Assembly (NCBI RefSeq): GCF_003253705.1
Contig: NZ_QKYU01000003.1
Coordinates: forward strand, 1 to 64,000
From: Humitalea rosea
GTDB taxonomy: Bacteria > Pseudomonadota > Alphaproteobacteria > Acetobacterales > Acetobacteraceae
DNA: 64,000 nucleotides
Direction of reading: 5' to 3'
Shown: one piece after another, positions 57,355 to 64,000 of the stretch
Numbering within the stretch: the first letter of the stretch is position 1
Layout of the letters: each line of letters opens with the position of its first letter
Program-made: the position numbers and the translations under genes
The notes under the pieces: generated by a model
Told to the model about the DNA's origin: nothing
The model's database searches: none
What the model saw: only the letters and a program-made list of their open reading frames with translations

Positions 57355-57393
57355 CCCATGCCTATATCCCGAACCCGGACCCGGCGGACAGTG

Positions 57394-57458
57394 ACTGACC
57401 TGCCCGGGGACTGACTTGGCCGGGGACTGACCCTGGCCGGGGACTGACCTGGCCGGGG
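57394..57458. repeat. Four tandem copies of a 16-17 bp unit
   Basis: ACTGACCTGGCCGGGG-type units lie at 57394-57409, 57410-57425, 57426-57442 and 57443-57458. Copies 1, 2 and 4 are 16 bases; copy 3 is 17. They differ at one to two positions. They are between the divergent MFS and carboxymuconolactone-decarboxylase-like genes, so they could be repeated operators, a promoter spacer or a variable-number repeat. The repeat itself is seen directly; the function is not known. Confidence 0.85.
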
Positions 57459-57515
57459 CTGTGGTCCGGCGCGGGATTTCGCTAGCCTGCTCCCGACCGC
57501 CTGGAGGAAGCCCGT

Positions 57516-58073
57516 TTGACCGACCGTTGCCGCATTGCCCTGCCTGCCGAGAAGGACTGGACCGCCGCGCAGGCCCAGGCCGTCGCCGAGGTCACCGCCG
57601 GCCGCCGCGGCCGTATTCCCGGCCCGATGATCGCCTGGCTCGCCAGCCCCGAACTCGCCCGCCGCGCCCAGACGCTCGGCGAGTTCTGCCGCTACGAGAC
57701 GATGCTCGGCCCCGTGCTGTCGGAGCTGGCGATCCTGCTGACCGCGCGGCATTGGACCAGCCATTACGAATGGATCGCGCATAAGCGCGCGGCGCTGGAA
57801 GCCGGCCTCGCCGCGGCGGTGATCTCCGATATCGCCGCGCGCCGCCGCCCGGGGCTGACCACGCCGGCCGAATGGGCCGTCTATAACGTGAGCCAGAGCC
57901 TGCTGGAGACGCGAGGGGTGCCGGAGGCGCTCTATGCCGAGGGTGTGGCCGCCTTGGGCGAGCGTGGCATGGTCGAGCTGGTGGGCCTGCTCGGCTACTA
58001 CGCGATGGTCTCGATGACCTTGAACACCTTCGGGATCGGGCTGCCGGAGTCGGTCGCGCCTGAACTGCTCTGA
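57516..58073 (+). CDS. Carboxymuconolactone decarboxylase/AhpD-like protein
   Basis: The 185-residue protein starts at a TTG with a GGAGGA site 7 bases upstream. It matches the CMD fold: SELAILLTARHWTSHYEWIAHKRAALEAGL, with HYEW and the following His, as in the family. It lacks the AhpD CxxC redox pair, so it is not a clear peroxidase partner. A role in aromatic-ring product processing is possible. It may share an mRNA with the methyltransferase gene. Confidence 0.82.
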   Translation: MTDRCRIALPAEKDWTAAQAQAVAEVTAGRRGRIPGPMIAWLASPELARRAQTLGEFCRYETMLGPVLSELAILLTARHWTSHYEWIAHKRAALEAGLAAAVISDIAARRRPGLTTPAEWAVYNVSQSLLETRGVPEALYAEGVAALGERGMVELVGLLGYYAMVSMTLNTFGIGLPESVAPELL

Positions 58074-58142
58074 CTGAACGGGTTTGGTGCCACCGGAAGC
58101 GTGCTCTGGACTTCCGGTTCCGGCTGGGCCAAGCCGCCCGAC

Positions 58143-61440
<3,298 letters not shown>

Positions 61441-61452
61441 TTTGGCGTCCTC

Positions 61453-61515
61453 GGTTTGAGCGAAACCTACCGGCTTCGGGGCAGACCGCCAACGCTGCGA
61501 CCCCAAGCCCCGGTA
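61453..61515 (-). promoter_or_regulatory. Two adjacent hairpins in the metY leader
   Basis: On the metY strand a 48-base hairpin (61515-61468) pairs TACCGG with CCGGTA, then CTT and GGG with their partners around small bulges. It is followed directly by a GGTTT-CGCTC-AAACC hairpin (61467-61453) just before the GAGGA ribosome site. The compact stack in a 5' leader of a methionine gene is typical of a riboswitch or attenuator. It does not match the SAM-II pattern as I know it. Identification is open. Confidence 0.4.
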
Positions 61516-61583
61516 ACAAAAGGTGAGGCGGCTCAATTACCGATAATGTTGCCTATGGCATTGCGGTTTTGCTAGTGGGCCGC

Positions 61584-63569
61584 ATGGATAATTTTCATCA
61601 TTTTCCAAAAAATAAGTCATCCTGCAGCGACCCTGCCCGCATAGGCTGTACAGCGCGTCGAAGTGTGTCACGCCACTACCTGCTGGCACTGTCGCTGATC
61701 GGGGGGCTGGCGATCATCAGCGCCGTGCTGATCGGCGTCCTTGTGGAACGGCAGGAGAGCTACGCCACCATCATCGATATGGCGGGCCGGCAGCGCATGC
61801 TCAGCCTGCGCATCGCCGCGCTGGTCGCGCCAGGCGGCGTGGAGGATCCGGCGGCCCTGACCCAGGCGGCCGATGAGATGTTGCAGGCGCATTGGACGCT
61901 GCGGCAGGAGCCGGCCCATATGACGCTGGCCCTGACCCAGTCCTACTTCGCCCCGGCCACCGGTCTCGACCAGCGGGTGCAGGGCTTCTTGCGCACCGCG
62001 GCGAGCCTTGCGTCCGGCCCGGTCAACCCCGCGGTGGCGCGGCGCGTGCGGCAGGAGGCGATGGGGCCCCTGCTCGACAGCCTGCAGAACACCGTCGAAT
62101 TGCACCAGGCCGCCGCGGAGCGGGACATGTCCGTCATCCTCTGGGGCCATTGCGCCTCGGCAGCCCTGGCGCTGCTGCTGCTGCTGGCCGAGACCATGCT
62201 GATCTTCCGCCCCCAGGCGCATCGCTTGGCCGGGTTGACGGAGCGCCTCGCGCGCGAGGCCGACCATGACCCGCTCACCGGCCTGTACAACCGCCGTGCG
62301 ATGGAGCGGGTGCTGGAGGCGGCGCTGGTCGCCGGGGAACGGCTGGCGATCATCATGCTCGACCTCGACTACTTCAAGGGCACCAATGACAGCGCGGGGC
62401 ATGCGGCCGGCGATGCGGTGCTGTGCGCCGCAGCCGAGCGGCTGCGGGCGGCCCTGGCGCCGGGCGACATCGTGGCGCGGGTCGGCGGTGATGAATTCCT
62501 GATCCTGCTGCGCGGGATCACCGATCGCGCCAAGGTCCAGGCCATGGCCGAAGGCATCAGCGAGCGTCTCGGCCGCCCCTTCACCTGGCAGGGCCAGGCG
62601 CTGCGGATTGGCGCGACCTGCGGTTTCGCGATGTCGCCCGCCGATGCCTGCGTGCGAAGCGACCTGCTGCGGGTGGCGGATGATGCGCTGCGCCGGGCCA
62701 AGGCGGCGGCGCGGGGGCGTGTCGCGGGGGCCTCGGCCGCCGATGCCACGCGGCTGGCGCGGGAGGCGCAGATCGCGACCGCCCTGTTCGCCGCCGGCGG
62801 TGCGCCGCGTGGGCTCTATGCGGCGCTGCAGCCGCAGATCGATCTGAAGGACGGCGCATTGCTGGGCTTCGAGGCGCTGGCGCGCTGGGACGATCCGGTG
62901 CTTGGCGCCATCGCCCCGGGCGAGTTCCTGCCGATCGCGGCGCGCCAGGGGCTGTTGCCGGCGCTTGGCCGCGCGGTGCGGCGCGACGCTTTTTCGACCT
63001 TGGCCTGGCTGCGCGATGCCGGGCTGCCTGCGCCCCGGGTTGCCATCAACCTTGCCCCGGAGGAGCTGGCGGTGCCGAACCTCGTGGAGGCGATAGAGCT
63101 GGATCTGATCACCCGTGGCCTGAGGCATGCCGATCTCGAGCTGGAGATCACCGAGGATGTGCTGCTCGACCGCGTCTCCGATGTGGTGCGGGAACGGTTG
63201 AAGCGGCTGCGCGACCGCGGTGTGCGCCTCTCCATCGACGACTTCGGCACCGGCTATGCGGGGCTGCTGCAACTGCTGCGGCTGTCGCTGGATGCGGTGA
63301 AGCTGGACCGGCGGTTCGTCGCCGGTATCGGCTACGACGCCCGGGCTGAGGAAATCATCCGCGCGACCGCGGGGCTGGCCGCGGGACTCGGGTTGGAGCT
63401 GGTCGCGGAAGGCGTGGAAACCGAGCAGCAGGCGCAGATCCTGCTGGAACGCGGCATCACCATCGGCCAGGGATGGCTCTTGGCCCGCCCGATGCGGCAG
63501 GCGGAGCTGTGGGACTGGCTTGAGGCACGCTCGGCAAAGGCGCCCATGGTCCTGCATCGCCTGGGCTGA
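61584..63569 (+). CDS. GGDEF-EAL cyclic-di-GMP protein with a PilJ-type N-terminal sensor
   Basis: The protein is about 661 residues long from the ATG at 61584; a GTG at 61665 is an alternative. A membrane segment near 40-60, then AGRQRMLSLRIA, mark a PilJ/type-IV-pili-methyl-accepting-like sensor, with a second membrane segment near 195-215. GGDEF at 301-305 and EAL at 430-432 keep the catalytic motifs, with DDFGTGY and AEGVETE also present. Both cyclase and phosphodiesterase activity are possible. It regulates motility or biofilm by c-di-GMP. Confidence 0.9.
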   Translation: MDNFHHFPKNKSSCSDPARIGCTARRSVSRHYLLALSLIGGLAIISAVLIGVLVERQESYATIIDMAGRQRMLSLRIAALVAPGGVEDPAALTQAADEMLQAHWTLRQEPAHMTLALTQSYFAPATGLDQRVQGFLRTAASLASGPVNPAVARRVRQEAMGPLLDSLQNTVELHQAAAERDMSVILWGHCASAALALLLLLAETMLIFRPQAHRLAGLTERLAREADHDPLTGLYNRRAMERVLEAALVAGERLAIIMLDLDYFKGTNDSAGHAAGDAVLCAAAERLRAALAPGDIVARVGGDEFLILLRGITDRAKVQAMAEGISERLGRPFTWQGQALRIGATCGFAMSPADACVRSDLLRVADDALRRAKAAARGRVAGASAADATRLAREAQIATALFAAGGAPRGLYAALQPQIDLKDGALLGFEALARWDDPVLGAIAPGEFLPIAARQGLLPALGRAVRRDAFSTLAWLRDAGLPAPRVAINLAPEELAVPNLVEAIELDLITRGLRHADLELEITEDVLLDRVSDVVRERLKRLRDRGVRLSIDDFGTGYAGLLQLLRLSLDAVKLDRRFVAGIGYDARAEEIIRATAGLAAGLGLELVAEGVETEQQAQILLERGITIGQGWLLARPMRQAELWDWLEARSAKAPMVLHRLG

Positions 63570-63668
63570 GCCGGGGTGGGTGCGGACTGGCTCCCCTGCG
63601 CGCCCCGCGCAACCGCGATGTGCTGCGGGACGTTTCGCGCCATCGCCGACGCGTGCTAGTGCGGCGGC

Positions 63669-64000
63669 ATGGTTGCACATAGCCCCCCATCGCTCTCCCT
63701 CGCCATCGGCGCCGATCATGCCGGCGTCGCGGTCAAGGCCGCGCTGATCGAAGCGCTGACCGCCGCCGGGCATCGCGTGACCGATTGCGGCACCGATGGG
63801 CCGGCCAGCGTGGACTATCCGGATTTTGCCCAGGCCGTCGCCGGGCAGGTCACCTCGGGCCAGGTGAGCCTCGGCGTCCTGGTCTGCGGCACCGGCATCG
63901 GCATGTGCATCGCCGCCAACCGCCTGCCCGGCATCCGCGCCGCCGTGCTGCATTCGACCACCGAGGCCCGGCTGACCCGCGCCCATAACGACGCGAACAT
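63669..64000 (+). CDS. rpiB: Ribose-5-phosphate isomerase B (truncated by the window end)
   Basis: The first 110 residues are visible. They have the RpiB start (LAIGADHAGVAVKAALIEAL), DCGTDGPASVDYPDFA, and the catalytic Cys loop VCGTGIGMCIAANR. The conserved HNDAN comes just before the cut. It interconverts ribose 5-phosphate and ribulose 5-phosphate. The C-terminal part lies outside the window. Confidence 0.92.
   Translation, partial: MVAHSPPSLSLAIGADHAGVAVKAALIEALTAAGHRVTDCGTDGPASVDYPDFAQAVAGQVTSGQVSLGVLVCGTGIGMCIAANRLPGIRAAVLHSTTEARLTRAHNDAN

Noticed and set aside
61441-61560. SAM-II riboswitch upstream of metY
   Set aside because: The key aptamer segments known for SAM-II were not found, so only an unassigned structured leader is reported.

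Overview
The window is GC-rich, gene-dense bacterial chromosome with many 1-31 base overlaps between neighbours and frequent GTG/TTG starts. It suggests an alphaproteobacterium, probably a Roseomonas-like member of the Acetobacteraceae. Pointers are the recG / sdhE-mfd arrangement, an HWE-type histidine kinase, a DUF6065 protein, GluQRS, a cysteine-poor (Mg-type) HemB, and two branched-chain-amino-acid-type (Liv) ABC transporters. The family-level placement is inference. No rRNA, tRNA, CRISPR array, insertion sequence or prophage gene was seen.

Layout. 1-9578: a heterocycle-type catabolic module. It has a fused [2Fe-2S]/molybdopterin hydroxylase, a 6-hydroxynicotinate reductase homologue and an ApbE-like UPF0280 protein on the + strand. 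A Liv-type ABC transporter with fused LivH-LivM permease and a Tat-exported binding protein converges on it. 9680-15828: a PLP aminotransferase, an AlkA-like DNA glycosylase, an OmpR/EnvZ-type two-component pair, an HPF/RaiA-like protein, an AT-rich gap, a DUF6065 protein and a DUF4189 protein. 15839-20745: a Gld-like ABC exporter set (ATPase, permease, GldG-like protein, DUF4340 protein) plus a Nudix hydrolase. 20876-26751: recG facing sdhE-mfd. 26822-40824: mixed single genes, including a hybrid HWE kinase, an SDR and a transglutaminase that both lack expected catalytic residues, ferredoxin-NADP reductase, an amidase, two GNAT acetyltransferases, a tartrate/malate-type dehydrogenase, an HNH nuclease, an esterase, GluQRS, a pterin carbinolamine dehydratase and a small metallopeptidase.

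40821-57354: a uracil-DNA-glycosylase-like protein is divergent from an eleven-gene + strand operon. The operon encodes a complete second Liv transporter, three adenylate-forming (acyl-CoA ligase-like) proteins, isovaleryl-CoA dehydrogenase and both 3-methylcrotonyl-CoA carboxylase subunits. Read as a pathway it imports a branched short-chain acid, activates it to a CoA ester, oxidises it and carboxylates it. An MFS transporter converges on its end. 57355-64000: a tandem-repeat-bearing divergent promoter region, a carboxymuconolactone-decarboxylase-like protein, a methyltransferase, hemB and metY (overlapping, with a structured metY leader), a GGDEF-EAL protein, and the start of rpiB, which is cut by the window edge.

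The most notable items are the Mo-hydroxylase / 6-hydroxynicotinate reductase / UPF0280 module, the transporter-ligase-liu operon, the 32-bp perfect palindrome in front of the first gene, the hairpin leader of metY, the four-copy tandem repeat at 57394-57458, and two enzyme-fold proteins with replaced catalytic residues.
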